A stretch of DNA of 64,000 bases from Dolomedes plantarius (GCA_907164885.2 OU015492.1:200190120-200254119); one strand, 5' to 3'; counted from the first letter of the stretch, positions 24,141 to 40,143 are shown. The notes: generated from the letters alone by a model not told the origin. Numbers and translations are program-made.

Positions 24141-24506
24141 GCAACTACTCATATGGAATTCATGCATATAAAAAAAAATGTAACACGGCTACGTAGGTAC
24201 CTTCAAAAGGTGTATAGTTTACCTACTATCTGAGGCTATTTTTCAAAAATGAAGCGTGAAAGTTAAAAAAAAAATCGTCTGAGTATTTCTCAAAGTTAAT
24301 TTTTTTTTTAAATATCACAGGTATTATTTTAACGTAGGATTACATTCCTCCATAACGGTCCCCGAAAAGCAGTAAAATTTCAGACGCTAAAGCCTTCCGT
24401 CCGTCCTCGCGAGTTCTAATTTACGTAGCACTCCAAATCCAGTCTGTATCAATAGGACAAGCAGTAAACAAGTAAACAGAAAGGTACCAAAATGCGTCAA
24501 AATTTT

Positions 24507-24510
<4 letters not shown>

Positions 24511-24540
<30 letters not shown>
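24511..24540. repeat. (TA)n microsatellite
   Basis: 30 bp of TA. Confidence 0.9.
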
Positions 24541-24542
<2 letters not shown>

Positions 24543-24543
<1 letters not shown>

Positions 24544-24625
24544 CAGGATTTACGTATAAGCTATACAAGCTATAGCTTAGGGTCCCCAAGAAAGTGGGGG
24601 CCCCCAAAAAATATAAAGGGCCCTA
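24543..24625. mobile_element. Possible hAT-like element end
   Basis: CAGGATTTACGTATAAGC is followed by AGCTATAGCTTAGGGTCCCC and a GGGGGCCCCC palindrome. This resembles the terminal region of some hAT-type elements. The other end was not found. Confidence 0.3.
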
Positions 24626-24633
24626 TATATTAT

Positions 24634-25075
24634 TTTAAATGCTGAAGAATTTGATGAAAGTGATGATAAAGAAGAAGATATTTTAGAAACATGTAAAGTT
24701 GATTCTGATAGCAGTGAAAGTGATTATAATGACTCAGAACTTGATTATGATGCTAATAATGATGATTTTTATGTAGGAAAAGACAATAGTACCAAATGGG
24801 CAAAATGGATCGGAAGAAAAAATGTCAAAGGTAGATCGCAGAATATTAGCACAAAATTACCTGGAGTAATAGGAAGTGCGAAGGGTATAAAATCTATATA
24901 CGGCTACTTGGAATTGTTTTTTTTCTGACGAAATATTGGAAATAATTGTGAATGCACTAAAAGATACATTTCTGCAGTTTCTAATCTATGTAGTAGAGAA
25001 AGAGATACAAGACTAACAGATAATATTGAAATAAAAGTCTTTATCGGTTTACTTCTATTAGCTGGTGTTCTGTGA
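24634..25075 (+). pseudogene. piggyBac-like transposase fragment
   Basis: The plus strand codes an acidic N-terminal region (ESDDKEEDILETCKVDSDSS...SDYNDSELDYD) and, after frame changes near 24910 and 24955, the motifs SDEILEIIVN and RERDTRLTDNIEIKVFIGLL LLAGVL. These match the start of the catalytic domain of piggyBac-type transposases (PGBD4-like), which cut at TTAA sites. The sequence stops at TGA after LAGVL and does not continue, so the catalytic aspartates are gone. It is a dead fragment. It is the only piggyBac coding trace here, although two MITEs with TTAA flanks (near 4.3 kb and 8.7 kb) imply that such a transposase was active in this genome. Confidence 0.7.
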
Positions 25076-25499
25076 AAAATAAAAATTGTAAAAAAATAAA
25101 TAAATAAAATAAAAACAGGTCCGGGTGTAAAAGTCTGGACCTAAAAAGAATAAAATTAGAATATTTAAAGTAATAAAAAATCACAGAAAACACATAAAAC
25201 AGAGATGTATCTGACAGATACATCGAGCCCGATGACGTAAGTTTCGAGACGCGCCCGACGGAGTGTTAAATAATAAATCAAAGCTAATTTTGTATCACGA
25301 ACATGTCAATTTAAGTTCAAATAAATATTTGCTCAAATGATGATTTTATTTATTTATTGAAAAGTATAAGTAGCAAAAACAAAACTATAGCATATTAATA
25401 CATTTTCAAAAATAGCCATGCTCGAGTCTATATATTATCTGTGTTTTTATATGGTCTTTCAGTACTTCGTTTGATTTTGTTTTTCTCACTTCTCTTCTT

Positions 25500-25645
25500 T
25501 TGTATATATTTTTATCTGCGGTTTTTATGTTCTAAGGCGTATAAATAAATTACATGTACGTTTGTTCTGGTTTTACCTTGTGCTTGGCGCAGCTTGTCCT
25601 CTCTGGACCTTGCGCCAAAAAACTCAAACAAACCAACCAACCAAA
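25500..25645 (+). repeat. Possible SINE or LINE 3' tail
   Basis: A short hairpin (GGCGCAG...CTTGCGCC) is followed by AAAAAACTCAAACAAACC and CCAACC repeats, resembling a retroposon tail. No B box or coding part is found. Confidence 0.3.
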
Positions 25646-25807
25646 AATAGCCATGGGATTCAGTATAGCGTTACACTAGAGGACTACGAAGAGCATCACT
25701 AAGAAAAGTTTTGTTTGCGACTGATCCCTAAAGCATAAATGTTTGATATCAACTAAATTTTTATTTTAAGTGGGCATAACTAATATTTTTTCCTTATAAC
25801 CTTTTTG

Positions 25808-25979
25808 GTGTGGTTTGGAACGCTACGGTCAACTTTTTGCTACACGAGGGCTAATTGATCGGGACCTACAATTTAAAGCCGATTCCGAATGGCTACAAAC
25901 ATCAATGCCAACAGTGGGACTCGAACCCACAGAATCTGGACCGAATACCAGCGCCCTAGCTATTTGGCCATCACCAAAA
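25808..25979 (-). mobile_element. tRNA-derived SINE (family A), copy 2
   Basis: Reverse orientation. The B box appears as GGGACTCGAACCCAC (complement of GTGGGTTCGAGTCCC), and the A-box region as GCTATTTGGCCATC. The body shared with the other copies runs to TTTGGTGTGG at the 3' end. Confidence 0.8.
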
Positions 25980-26105
25980 TTATATTAATGTACGCATGTA
26001 TATTTACTCTATATACATGCATACATAGCTATAGGAATTCATTTACAATCTGTGATAAATTAAAATGAGTAAGACTGCATATAATATGTATTAACTTTAT
26101 TGTAC

Positions 26106-26131
26106 GTACACACACACACACACACACACAC
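26106..26131. repeat. (CA)n microsatellite
   Basis: About 12 CA units. The 60-codon ORF running on from it ends in an acidic, serine-rich stretch (TSGDEWDFSPPNNNSKW) of unknown identity. Confidence 0.8.
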
Positions 26132-26717
26132 CCGATTCTCTCAGACGCAAGATGTTAATTTTATTCAACATACACTTGTAGATATGACGCAATTAGTTAC
26201 TTCCGGTGACGAATGGGATTTTTCGCCACCGAATAACAACAGTAAATGGGCACGCTTATTGTCTAGTAGTGACAATGAGTGACTGAATATTATATGTATG
26301 CATACATAAATAAAAAGTTCATTCAATTTACTTTAAGCCACGTGGGCTTGCCGCACTCTTTCAATTTAAATAGTAACTCGTATAAAGATAGTGAAAATAA
26401 GACTTTTGGATTTGCTCTTACATATTTATTCAAGTTCAGCGATCGAATCCAAGTTTCATTAGAGAATTGACATTATTTTAATTTATATTTCTGTGGAACC
26501 TATCTCCAATTTGTATGTTCACAATAAATTTTTTTGCAATTTTTTTTTCTTCTTTTTTTCATTTTTTTTTTATTTTCATGGTAGTCTCTAGGACGTATCC
26601 CTCGTGCAAAAATAGAATCGGTTATGTATGTATATACGTATATATATATGAAATAAATTTCAATCCTTCTCGTTATCGTTAAAAACGTCAATCCAAAATT
26701 CTTACATCCTACTGCAA

Positions 26718-26879
26718 CGGCATTCGGTACCACAGTCTGTGGGTTCGAATCCCACTCTTGGCATGGACGTTTGTAGCCGTTCGGAATCGGCTTTAAGCAG
26801 TGGGTCCCGGTCTAATTAGCCCTCGTGTAGCAAAAATTGACCGTAGCGCTCCAAACCAAAAAAAAAAAAAAAAAAAAAA
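26718..26879 (+). mobile_element. tRNA-derived SINE (family A), copy 3, 5' truncated
   Basis: Starts inside the tRNA-like part, so the A box is missing, but retains GTGGGTTCGAATCCCAC, the shared body and a 22-base A tail. The long A tail suggests a relatively young copy. Confidence 0.8.

Positions 26880-28856
<1,977 letters not shown>

Positions 28857-28891
<35 letters not shown>
28857..28891. repeat. (TA)n microsatellite
   Basis: Right-hand part of the TA tract split by mariner copy 2. Confidence 0.9.
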
Positions 28892-28892
<1 letters not shown>

Positions 28893-28893
<1 letters not shown>

Positions 28894-30151
28894 TAGCTGT
28901 ACCCGTCGCGGCGTTGTTCGGGTAATGTAATTACCAAATTTTAGTAGCCTCAACCCTTTGTTAATGGGCGTCGCTTTCAGCCTTTTCCTCACCACGATAC
29001 ATTATTTTACCCATATAAATTTAACCCTTTCTGGCACATTTTGGCAAAATTTTTGACATAGGATTACTTAAAACGTACAAATTCCTGTTCAATAAAATAA
29101 AATTATTAAACAAATCAAAACTACTAAACAAATGAAGTCATTGTTTAAATTCTTCACACATTTTTACAAACAACAAAGCGCAAGTTATATGAGAATAAGT
29201 AACTGTTGCCAAAAAAAATAAGACATTAGGAAATTGGATTTTTTAATCGAATATCACTGCAATAGTAATCGATTTCCTTGAAAGCGAATATGTCACATCC
29301 TCCACATGCTGAAATTCTTTGAAATCTTCATAGATTTTTTCCACAAACACACCACAAATTATATGATATTAACTAAGTGTTGGCCAAAAAAATTACGGCA
29401 TTACTAAATGCGATTTTTTAATCGATTATCACTGCAATAATAATCGATTTCCTTTAACCACCCAATCCCTCATAGAAAACAAACGCCCCAACACATCACG
29501 TGCTTGACGTCGAAAAAGACACGCCCATTTTCCCCTGCTTTACCTTCGTCCGGAAATGAAGAACGAAATCTCCAAAATGAGATTTCTCGCAAGAGTTTCC
29601 GAATCATAAAATAAATTATTAAAAAAATATCTACAATTTGTAAATTAATTTTGGTTCTGGCTTTCGAAACTGTGATGTCTAGGGTCTCTGAAATAAAAAT
29701 TTCGTAAAAAAGTAATGACATTTAAGTATCGATTCGACAATTTGGAAAAAAGGGTCGCGGACAAAATCGCGTTTTTTTCAGAAAAACGGGTGCGTACAGG
29801 CGATCGAAAAAAAATCACAATTAATCGATAAATTAAGACAGACAATTTTAATTGTGATTTCCGTATAGTGTCATCTTTCCCGTATAGCCTCGTCCGAAAA
29901 AAAATTTTTTGGACGGATACGTTAGGATTTACGGAGCTTTTACTCGTCCGGGAGCTCCAAATCGCGACTAAATATTTAATTACGGAAAATCTAATTAAAA
30001 TATCGAAAAAAGGGCTTCGAGGTGCATAATGAGACCTCGGGGGGCATCTTCGTGTCGAATCTCAAGACTGTCCGACCTGCCGTCTTTGCGCCGTGCCGCG
30101 AGCAGACAAAAACTTGGTCACACACACACAGACTTTGCCTTTTATATATAA

Positions 30152-30153
<2 letters not shown>
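28893..30153 (-). mobile_element. Possible Helitron-type element, copy A
   Basis: Begins CTAGCTGTACCCGTCGCGGC and ends TTTTATATATAAAGAT, with (TA)n outside both ends. An ACTAGCTG...ACCCG terminus opposite a TATATAAA terminus recurs in the element at 34.9 kb and resembles Helitron/Helentron termini described in invertebrates. Inside, a unit of about 175 bp is duplicated (TCACTGCAATA with TAATCGATTTCC near 29255 and 29430). There is no Rep-helicase ORF. The class call is tentative. Confidence 0.35.

Positions 30154-30243
<90 letters not shown>
30154..30243. repeat. (TA)n microsatellite
   Basis: About 90 bp of TA. Confidence 0.95.
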
Positions 30244-30249
<6 letters not shown>

Positions 30250-32274
30250 CTATGTATGTTCGTATTTATGAACATATTAATATTATAGTGATATTTAATT
30301 ACTGAATATGTTACAACAAACTATATAATGCATTGTTTACTGGGAATTATTGATTTCTTGCATCAAACTCACAAAATCGTCTTCATTTATGAAGCATACT
30401 CTTATTAAATAAAAAGTAACTTTTTATAACCGGCAAATGCGGGAAATAAATTACGTAAGACAAAAAGGGATCATTTGCATGTGTAAATTTTTTTATCAGC
30501 ACTATGGTGTTAATACATCACATAATTTTATATTTATGATATTTATTTCACAAGTACTAAGGAATATAAATGTGTCATTTCAATTATACATGTAGATGTC
30601 GTTCATTTTTGTTCCTTACGCATGTTTTTTCTATTAATATCGGACTACTATATTTGTTTTTTCCCTCTTATGTCATGACAGGAGCTAAATTATCCATATC
30701 ATTATGGATATGCATATATACACACAAGCATGCAGAAGATATGCTATCATTATTGCAAAAAAGGTATCTAATAAAAAGCTTTTAGTCCCCAAGGAAAAAA
30801 AATCATTTTATTATAATTCCCAATATTATCTAAATTGTATTGTGTACTATCAGAGTGAACACATTGTTGTTTTTAGCAATTAATATTTTGTTTTTCCTAG
30901 CCCATATACGTTATTAAAGGGTGATAATTTTATGCATTCCACAAGCATAGCGAAATGTACTAAACCCGCACTAATCTAACACTTGCTATTCTTACTTTGT
31001 GGTTTACTATAGTTATTGTTCCCTCAATTAAACATTCAATCGCTTAAAATACCACCTAAACGACTTTCCCTTCCTAAATGAGAGGAATAAATCTCTAAAA
31101 CCTTTTTATTAGTGCTTACATTTTTGCACTTATTTAGTTAGCACTTATTTAGTTATTACTGTCTTTTAAAAGGTTTAATACCGAACTTTCTATTTCCTTT
31201 TACATTCTCTCTAATTCACATATAATGAGTGCACGATTAGCACTCATTGTTAATCAATTAGTCAATAAGTACTAGATAATTTCCATGTTTTTCCTGTTCT
31301 TAAAACTAATTCAATAGCTTCTCCAGGAATTTCTGAAAATTAAATTCTTTCTAAAATCATTTACCATGCATACATTGCTTTCAAAATCTTGATACTTATT
31401 CGTTAATTTAATCAAGTGAAGACTAATTTTTTTATTTGTTGTTGTATTGATTTATAATTTATAATTCTTAGTTAAGTGATGCAATTATGAGCGTCTAGTA
31501 AATCACTTCCCGTGATTTAAACAGAGAAAAGCCTTAAATTACCTAATGCGAATTATCTCGTCTTTCTATCGCAGAATGGGAGGAGCAGTCTTTTCGCAAA
31601 TAAAAGGGAGGAAATGTAAAGATAACAAATAACCTTTTTTGTGGTAATTTAAATGCATGACATGAAAAGTGTCGGGATATTTTCAATGCATCGCTGAGAA
31701 CTCTCGAGGAAAATATTTTTTTGAAAAAAAAATATTTTTTTTCGAAAGATAAAATGTGTCAAATAAAGAGGGATAAAATTTCTCATGCTATGTATCATTC
31801 GATTTTTTGTTCCCATTTGTTCATTTAATACGTATCAACTACTAAATTATTAAAAATGCGTAAAATAATAAATAAATATCAGTTTAAATACGCAAATAAT
31901 GAAAAAGAATTGAAGTGATCAGTAAAGCTACAGACAGAAGTTGGTCTGCATAAAATGTATTTAGACACTGCGTGAGGGAAATGAAAACCTAATTAGATTT
32001 ATGTTAAAGATTAATGGTTGGTGATATGTTGGTGTTATGATTAATAATAATATACCTTCAATTTAGATTAAAAAAATGTTTACCCATCTCAGTGTGCTAA
32101 CTCTAATGTACCTGACAGGGCTTCACATAGCAACTAAACCCTTCCCTGATTGAATCCCTGCTGATGAATATGCTGCGGTCCCAATTTAGTCTAAGAACCT
32201 CAGGGGTGACATCTGGGGAACTCGTACCATTTTGAGTCACAGGAAAACTAGTGCCCAAATTTGAAAGAAACACA
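30244..32274. other. AT-rich intergenic, no gene recognised
   Basis: 2 kb of AT-rich DNA. The 71-codon ORF at 30570-30785 has no recognisable family. A few short tandem duplications (such as GCACTTATTTAGTTA near 31130) occur. Confidence 0.4.
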
Positions 32275-32282
32275 CTGATATC

Positions 32283-33010
32283 CAGGGCCCGACTTAGCCT
32301 AATGGGGGCCCGGGGCAAAAACTTCTTTGGGGGCCCCCCTCTGCTTCACTACTTCAGTAATGAAGAACCGAACTTTATGGAGGTATTTAAATTTTTCACC
32401 TCATTATAGATATATAACAAGAAAACTGACTAGAACATAAAATAGCTATAAAGTCCCCCCCCCCAAAGGTATTATGAAATTAATTAATCAAAAGAATATT
32501 TGACATTTGTGAGAATTTTGAGAGAATACAACTTATAATTGATTGTGATTTCTCAGTGTTGCGAAAATCCAATAGAATCCACTGAACACTATGCAACTGA
32601 ATTTTTCGCAGTTGCGATTAAGATGACCTAGTTAACAATCATATCGCTGCAGTTTGTGAACTTTTCTCAAGTTTCCGAAATACAGTTTTCTGATTGTTAA
32701 CTTTGTCCTCTAGCTGTGAAAAATTCATATCCTTCCTGACATTAGGGTGGAATTCAGCTAAATTTCGCCCTAGAAAGCCATGGATTTACGAAATATAGAT
32801 ATTTTGTGTTCATACGATAGATTAATGAGGAAGCTGACATAAAACTGACGGATTTTACACTGTACTGATATTTTGTTTAAAAAAAGTTCATTAAAGAAGG
32901 AAACGTAAAATAAACTTTCTATTTGATTTGGGGCACCCCTCTGGCCCGGTGGGGGCCAAGTGGGGGCACGGGGCAACTGCCCCGTATGCCCCTGCCTTAG
33001 TCAGGCTCTG
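32283..33010. mobile_element. hAT MITE with perfect 8-bp duplication
   Basis: 728 bp flanked by CTGATATC on both sides (32275-32282 and 33011-33018). The inverted ends are CAGGGCCCGACTTAG and CAGAGCCTGACTAAG (read inward), followed by GC-rich GGGGGCCC blocks. The AT-rich interior has no transposase ORF. The superfamily call rests on the 8-bp duplication and CAGGG ends. Confidence 0.85.
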
Positions 33011-33212
33011 CTGATATCTGTGAAAGGAACATGACATTCTAGACATCTCTAAAAGATACCGCCATTGTTCAGATGTGTGTGTTTTGGGTGGAGGGGGCAT
33101 AATACAATGCAATATCCTATGTACCTGTTTAGTTGATTATCAAGGTGTCCAGCCATCTAGGATAAAGACCGTAACACACAAAAATTCACGCAACGAAGTA
33201 TTAGCCTCAGAT

Positions 33213-33657
33213 CAGGCTCTAATTTTCTATTAGGCCCGGTAGGCCAGGGCCTAGGGGCCCCGGAATGTTAGGGCCCCCCCCCCCAAATTTTTATTTTATA
33301 AGAAAAGAAAGAAAAATTCCCAATTCATTTTTTTTTATTATATCCTTTCAAATTTGATTGATTGGTTCATCATATGTTTGTTATAGTGTATATAAGAGAA
33401 TAATAAGTTTTTCTGGTTGCATTGTATTGGCGTTTTAATGTTGAATTTAATATATTGTATTGATTTTTGTTATGTGATAATGTTCTAAGCTTCTACTCTT
33501 CAAATAGCCAATTCTTGATAAAATTGTACTTTCACAATGATTAATGATTACTTTTTTTGTGTGAAAATTTTGGAAATTTTATGCCCACATCAGCGTTGGG
33601 GGGGGGGGGGCATCCCGAGTTGTGCGTATAATCCAGAATTTTCTAAATCGGGCCCTG
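33213..33657. mobile_element. hAT MITE with perfect 8-bp duplication
   Basis: 445 bp flanked by CCTCAGAT (33205-33212 and 33658-33665). The ends are CAGGCTCTAATTTTC and CAGGGCCCGATTTAG (read inward), with inner GGGCCC-rich blocks. It lies 200 bp from the preceding hAT MITE but has its own duplication, so it is a separate insertion. Confidence 0.85.
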
Positions 33658-33665
33658 CCTCAGAT

Positions 33666-34303
33666 GCAATACTTCTGTAGGAAACACAAGATATTTACTT
33701 CGATCAGTGAGATAGGAGCCAGCACTGCTTCATGAGTTATAACTACTCTGTTTTGATCAACCCCTTCCCCCCTCCCCCATTCATCCCTGGTCGCTACCCG
33801 GCATGTTGTAATTTCGAAGTATTGTCGTAGGATTTTCCTTCGCCTTTAAATTTCACCACCTGTCTTCCTAACAAAAGAGTGGGTGTCACTCTGAAAGTTA
33901 CACGTGCTTGACCCTTCAAATTGTGATGCTGTGGCCAAAAAAGCTTTTGACACTTCGACATTCTCCTTATTTATCAGTTAGTAGATCTTAGGTAGTGTCA
34001 TGTCGATGGCATTGCCAAGGATTGACACGTTCTATTGGTTCCACTATAGGGGAAAATAATCAAAAGTGTTTAACAATAATGTTTACAGTGTTGGAAAAAA
34101 TTTCAGATTTGTTGAACTGTTGTATTAATCCATTTCCATTCGAAAATTTTACAGACACCATCTTTATAATATAAATTAAATGTTTCATGAAAATAAATTG
34201 GGTGTTTGGATTACTTTTATGTTTATAAATTCTTCAAATATGTTTCCCCCCCCCCCCTTTTGGATTATTCTAATCACTCATTACGGAAATATGTATGTAT
34301 ACT
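33666..34303. other. Intergenic, nothing recognised
   Basis: C-rich runs near 33770 and 34240. No gene is seen. Confidence 0.4.
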
Positions 34304-34374
34304 ATATAGTTGGCTAAATGACAATGACTGACTATACATTGTATAGTCAGTCATTGTCATTAAGCCAACTATAT
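34304..34374. repeat. Near-perfect 71-bp palindrome
   Basis: Two 35-base arms are reverse complements with one mismatch (A at about 34316 opposite a non-complementary A) around a single central T at 34339. Such a sequence would extrude as a cruciform or fold into a hairpin with almost no loop. Confidence 0.85.
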
Positions 34375-34398
34375 GAGGGATAAAAAAGTCTTGAATAA

Positions 34399-34415
34399 AC
34401 ACACACACACACACA
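34399..34415. repeat. (CA)n microsatellite
   Basis: Eight CA units. Confidence 0.8.
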
Positions 34416-34876
34416 AAAGAGTTCACTTTGGAGAATTTTATGATGCTACAAGTCTACTGTGCTCAGTTCATTGGAGATGATGAGGGGAACGCCTATTATG
34501 TTGATAAATTATTTCTTCATTATGATTACTCCTCACTAAAAGTATTCGAATACTGTTTTCATGGGCATAATTCTTAAAAGAAGAAAATACACAGAATTAT
34601 TGTCAGATATTGCGATTCTAATTAAGAAAAAAAGCATGCTCAATATTTATAATTAAAATACGTTAAGGATTTATAGAACATAAATTACGAACGTCACACT
34701 GTCCTCTATAAAATTTAGTGTAGGATTATACTTAAACTTTTTTTAAACTTTAATTTCGGAATAGCACTTAACAAAGGTGCCATAAACGAAGTTATAAATG
34801 TTTAACTATTTTAATATTTCTACATTTTTAAATACAAATACACGGGAATTCAATTATTTAACTTTGTGGCGTATAT

Positions 34877-35754
<878 letters not shown>

Positions 35755-35984
35755 AAGAGTATAAATGATTAATCCTAAATTTTAAAAAAATGGATATTCT
35801 CTTATTTCAAACTGTAAATATATAACTGACAGATCAATGGTCACTGCTCACCAGTAAATAAAATCTGAAACCCAAATATGTTCATGAAACATATTTTACT
35901 GAGATTCAATGACGAAGAAACGATATTTTAGAACGTACTTCTCTTATCTCAGTCAACTTTTTTCTGTAGCATTCACCGGTATCG

Positions 35985-36250
35985 TTATCACTTTGTTTTG
36001 CACCCGTATATCATCTCGTTCAATCATTACCGCCACTTTTTCTCTCGCTAATGGTCCTACGAGTCAATGTAGTGAAATTTGATTATTAACCTAATGGAGA
36101 CTAATTGGAAACAACTCAATGTGTTTTACGAGCTGTCAAGCGAAATGTAGATATTGATTACAGTTAATTGGAATTCTAATAAATTTTACATCAACACCGT
36201 TCTATATAATAAGCGGAGCTTAATGAATTGTTCACTTATCCCCTCACGGC
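35985..36250 (+). repeat. Dispersed degenerate repeat, copy b
   Basis: Contains AATGTAGTGAAATTTGATTA, matching the core of copies a and c, and a later part (ATCAACACCGTTCT) that matches copy c (ATCAATACCATTCT). Confidence 0.4.
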
Positions 36251-36524
36251 CACGCCTAAAAGATAATGCATTGTTTTCCACGAAACGTGTGACTGCATGA
36301 CGGATATTTACAGTATCATTTTACACTACAGTGCAACTAAATCCAGCAAATCCTTGGACTGACATCGCGATTCCTCTTTACGTGTAGGGGGTATTAAATT
36401 AATTCCAATCATTTCATTTGCCGAAGCCTGCCCGTTCTACATGGTAGACATAATATGTGTGTTCCGTATCATGTGATTCTAGTATATAGCAGCACCATTA
36501 ATAGTGCTTTGTACGTACATAATA

Positions 36525-36526
<2 letters not shown>

Positions 36527-36588
<62 letters not shown>
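36527..36588. repeat. (TA)n microsatellite
   Basis: About 60 bp of TA. Confidence 0.95.
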
Positions 36589-36591
<3 letters not shown>

Positions 36592-37475
36592 GGGGGATTT
36601 CTCCGTTACAATAAAAGTTCATTATGCAGAAATTACTTTGTGATAATGTCAATAAAGGAAGTTTAAATAATATTAAATTTATTGCTATTTTCTTTTGGGA
36701 GGATACATTTTTTTTAAAGAAATCCAGTTTACAAAGTTGAAAATGAGTCTATAACTAACATAAGGAGAAAAATAAACTTTAAAAAAAAAACCTTTCTTAT
36801 AATGTCCTTAGAAGCTTTCCCAAGCTTTGTGCAAGAAAGTCCTTCGGCATCAATACTGAACAACAACAAAAAAAAAAATACGACATAAAATAAGACAATT
36901 TACAACACAAAGTATTAAGAAATAATTTACAGGAAGACATAGCTAGAAGATCAAAGAATCTGGTATGGAGTTTATGCGCTGGTTGCATTAAAACAACGGC
37001 GACCACCTAACTAAGTACGTTGCGTGATTGACGACTAGAATCACAGAGTCCAACTCGTAACTGAAGATAGGCACTCTTACTCCTGTTGCTCAAATTCAAT
37101 TTAGAACTACGATGACACACCGCTGCACGTCTTGAATGAATGAATGCTTGAAACTAACAGAACACGCAGAAAACAAAAACAATTATCCTAAAGAGAAAAT
37201 GAGAAATGAGAACGTGGATTGGGTCATCACAAGTACAAATTAGATATTGATAAACTCTATTTACGTCTTTTTACAGCAAATATATCTTTAATTTGTTACG
37301 CTGCTATAATAGAAAGCCACTTCGGCATTTAAAATTAGATTTTATCCTGGTATAAATTTAATAACGAATATTTTCATTTTTTCCTTCTATCCGTTCTTAT
37401 CTGGTGCTCTTCCTTCAATTTACCAAAATGTTATTAATAAAGTAACAAATTTTTCAAGCAGTACATAATATGGGA
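36589..37475. other. AT-rich intergenic, nothing recognised
   Basis: Short ORFs only, none recognisable. Confidence 0.4.
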
Positions 37476-38144
<669 letters not shown>

Positions 38145-39025
38145 GAGTCGGACCTCTATTTAACGAAGTCGTTAAATCCCGAAAAAAAGTTCGTTATATG
38201 GAAAATTCGTTAAATAGAGATTCACCTTTTAAAATACTTTAAACTACACAAAACAGATTTTAAATTCATAAACACTAAATATTATTTATAAAAGTAATTG
38301 ATCCCACCTTTATTTTGTAAATGAATGTTTATTTGTTTTATATATCTTACCCATCAAACAGAAATCTGCAAGGAAAACAAGAATAAAACAAAACATTTTC
38401 CGGGAATACACTGTATTTTCAATTTTAAAAAATTATATTAAAATTAATAAATTTTAATGACATTATCGCATTTATTATAGCAAGTAATTTTAAGCATACA
38501 TTACCCCACGCGTCCTAAAAATTTAAGTACTGATAAAGTCTGTTAATTTTGTCTGAGTTTTTTGTTTGAAAAAGCGTTTTCTCTCGTAATACGTCTCTCA
38601 TCTTTGCAATGCACCAAAAACCCCTTCAGGCGTATTTTCTTCAAACTGCAATCCGCGTCGTAATGTGTTATAAGAAAGTTAATGTGTAAATGTGTTAAAA
38701 GAAAGAATAAGTTTGAAATGTTCAGAAATATTTTGAGAAATATGGAGAAAAAAAATATTGGATCACAAGAAAAAGTTCGTTAAATAGAGAATGCACTTCG
38801 CTATTTGGAGGTTATTTTACGAAGAAATTCACAAAATTTTCTTGGTTCCAAGGAAAAGTTCGCAATATAGAGAAATTCGCTAAATAGAGGTTCGTTAAAT
38901 GGAGAATGCACTTCGCTATTTGGAGGTTATTTTACGAAGAAATTCACAAAATGTTCTTGGTTCCAAGAAAAGTTCGCAATATAGAGAAATTCGCTAAATA
39001 GAGGTTCGTTAAATAGAGGTCTGAC

Positions 39026-39027
<2 letters not shown>
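38145..39027. mobile_element. pogo/Tigger-like MITE with internal tandem repeat
   Basis: Inverted ends GAGTCGGACCTCTATTTAAC and CAGTCAGACCTCTATTTAAC (right, read inward). The right half holds two copies of a 115-bp unit (starting near 38775 and 38890) and the start of a third. Each carries TTCGTTAAATAGAG, the same motif as the terminus, so the repeats are expansions of the end. TA precedes the left end. There is no transposase. Confidence 0.7.

Positions 39028-39030
<3 letters not shown>

Positions 39031-39064
<34 letters not shown>
39031..39064. repeat. (TA)n microsatellite
   Basis: 34 bp of TA next to the preceding MITE. Confidence 0.9.
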
Positions 39065-39066
<2 letters not shown>

Positions 39067-40139
39067 GTAAACCGTTTAAATGCCTTCAGTTATCTAGACT
39101 CGGGAACCCTTATCCTTCAAACATACTAAGTAGGAAACATTTTTGTGTTAAGTTGTTGTCTTCTCTAAAGTAATTGAGTGACTACGACAACCAACAAAAT
39201 CACTGGAGCTCACATCAGCTCTAAACGAGCTAGAAAACGTCACAGCTAAGCAGTTCTGTAGGAGAATCGCAAATGTTTTTTTTTACTCTCCGTTTCCCTT
39301 TTTTTTTAAATCCCTTCTCTTTTTAGCCGTAAATCGTCATTACAGTTTTAATTTTCAGGTTCTGTGGAGCGAAGCTGATGTTTTGTTTCATGAATTTGAA
39401 TACCTCTGTTTTACAGTTTATGTTGGCATATTTAAAAGCCTAATCTGTTTAATATCTTACCGGGAGGCTATTTAGAAACCACTGTTTGTCCATTGGTAGC
39501 TAATTATCTGTTGGTGTTACTAAGGGAATGGGCGTTGTCGTTAGCTACAAGTGGGTTATACACATTGTTTAATTGCTTAACTTTAAGAGAAGGGGAAACA
39601 TTGCTCATAAGAGGAACGTCTTTATTTTTCAACAAGCTTTTGTTACATTTCCAGAGTTTTTTTTTTTTAACTTTCGTGGGGGGCGAGTCAGCCGCCTGGT
39701 TAAAAAAAAATTAAAACTAATTTATTAGTAAAATAATCAATATGAAAATATAATCATTATGCTAGGTAACTACTTAGAGTTAAAAATGCATTTTACAAGT
39801 ATAACTGGAAATAAACAAAACCACATTGGTTTTAAAAACGCTACTCCACGTCGCAACAGGTTGGGAAATACGTTGTTTGTTTTTGTTTTAACACGTTTTA
39901 ACCCATCATTCCCTCAAATCGCGTTGCATTGCCGGCATCGCGTCGGTGCGGGCGGTTTTTGTCAAGTTGCAGGAAAATACTCGTTTATGCCCTTAGCCTA
40001 TAAATACATAGATCGGGATAATTTGCACTAAATTAATTTTGAACGTGTCCGTCTCAACAACTGAAAAATAAAGATTTTTGTCTCTAATTGACAACGTTGC
40101 ACCCTATATTCCCCTGAAATGAACGTGTTAAATGTGATT
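39065..40139. other. Intergenic, no gene recognised
   Basis: ORFs of 73 and 90 codons (39493-39714 and 39759-40031) show no recognisable domain. Confidence 0.35.
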
Positions 40140-40143
40140 CAAT

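Larger units (their letters stand above)
22737..24510. other. Intergenic with CA/TG microsatellites
   Basis: CA, TG and TGTT repeats lie at about 23143-23272. The 120-codon ORF through them is repeat translation. A dispersed-repeat copy lies at about 23880-24140, listed separately. No gene seen. Confidence 0.4.

Noticed and set aside
33585..33615. G-run and C-run stretches as G-quadruplex signals
   Set aside because: They are single homopolymer runs inside hAT MITE ends, without four separate G tracts.
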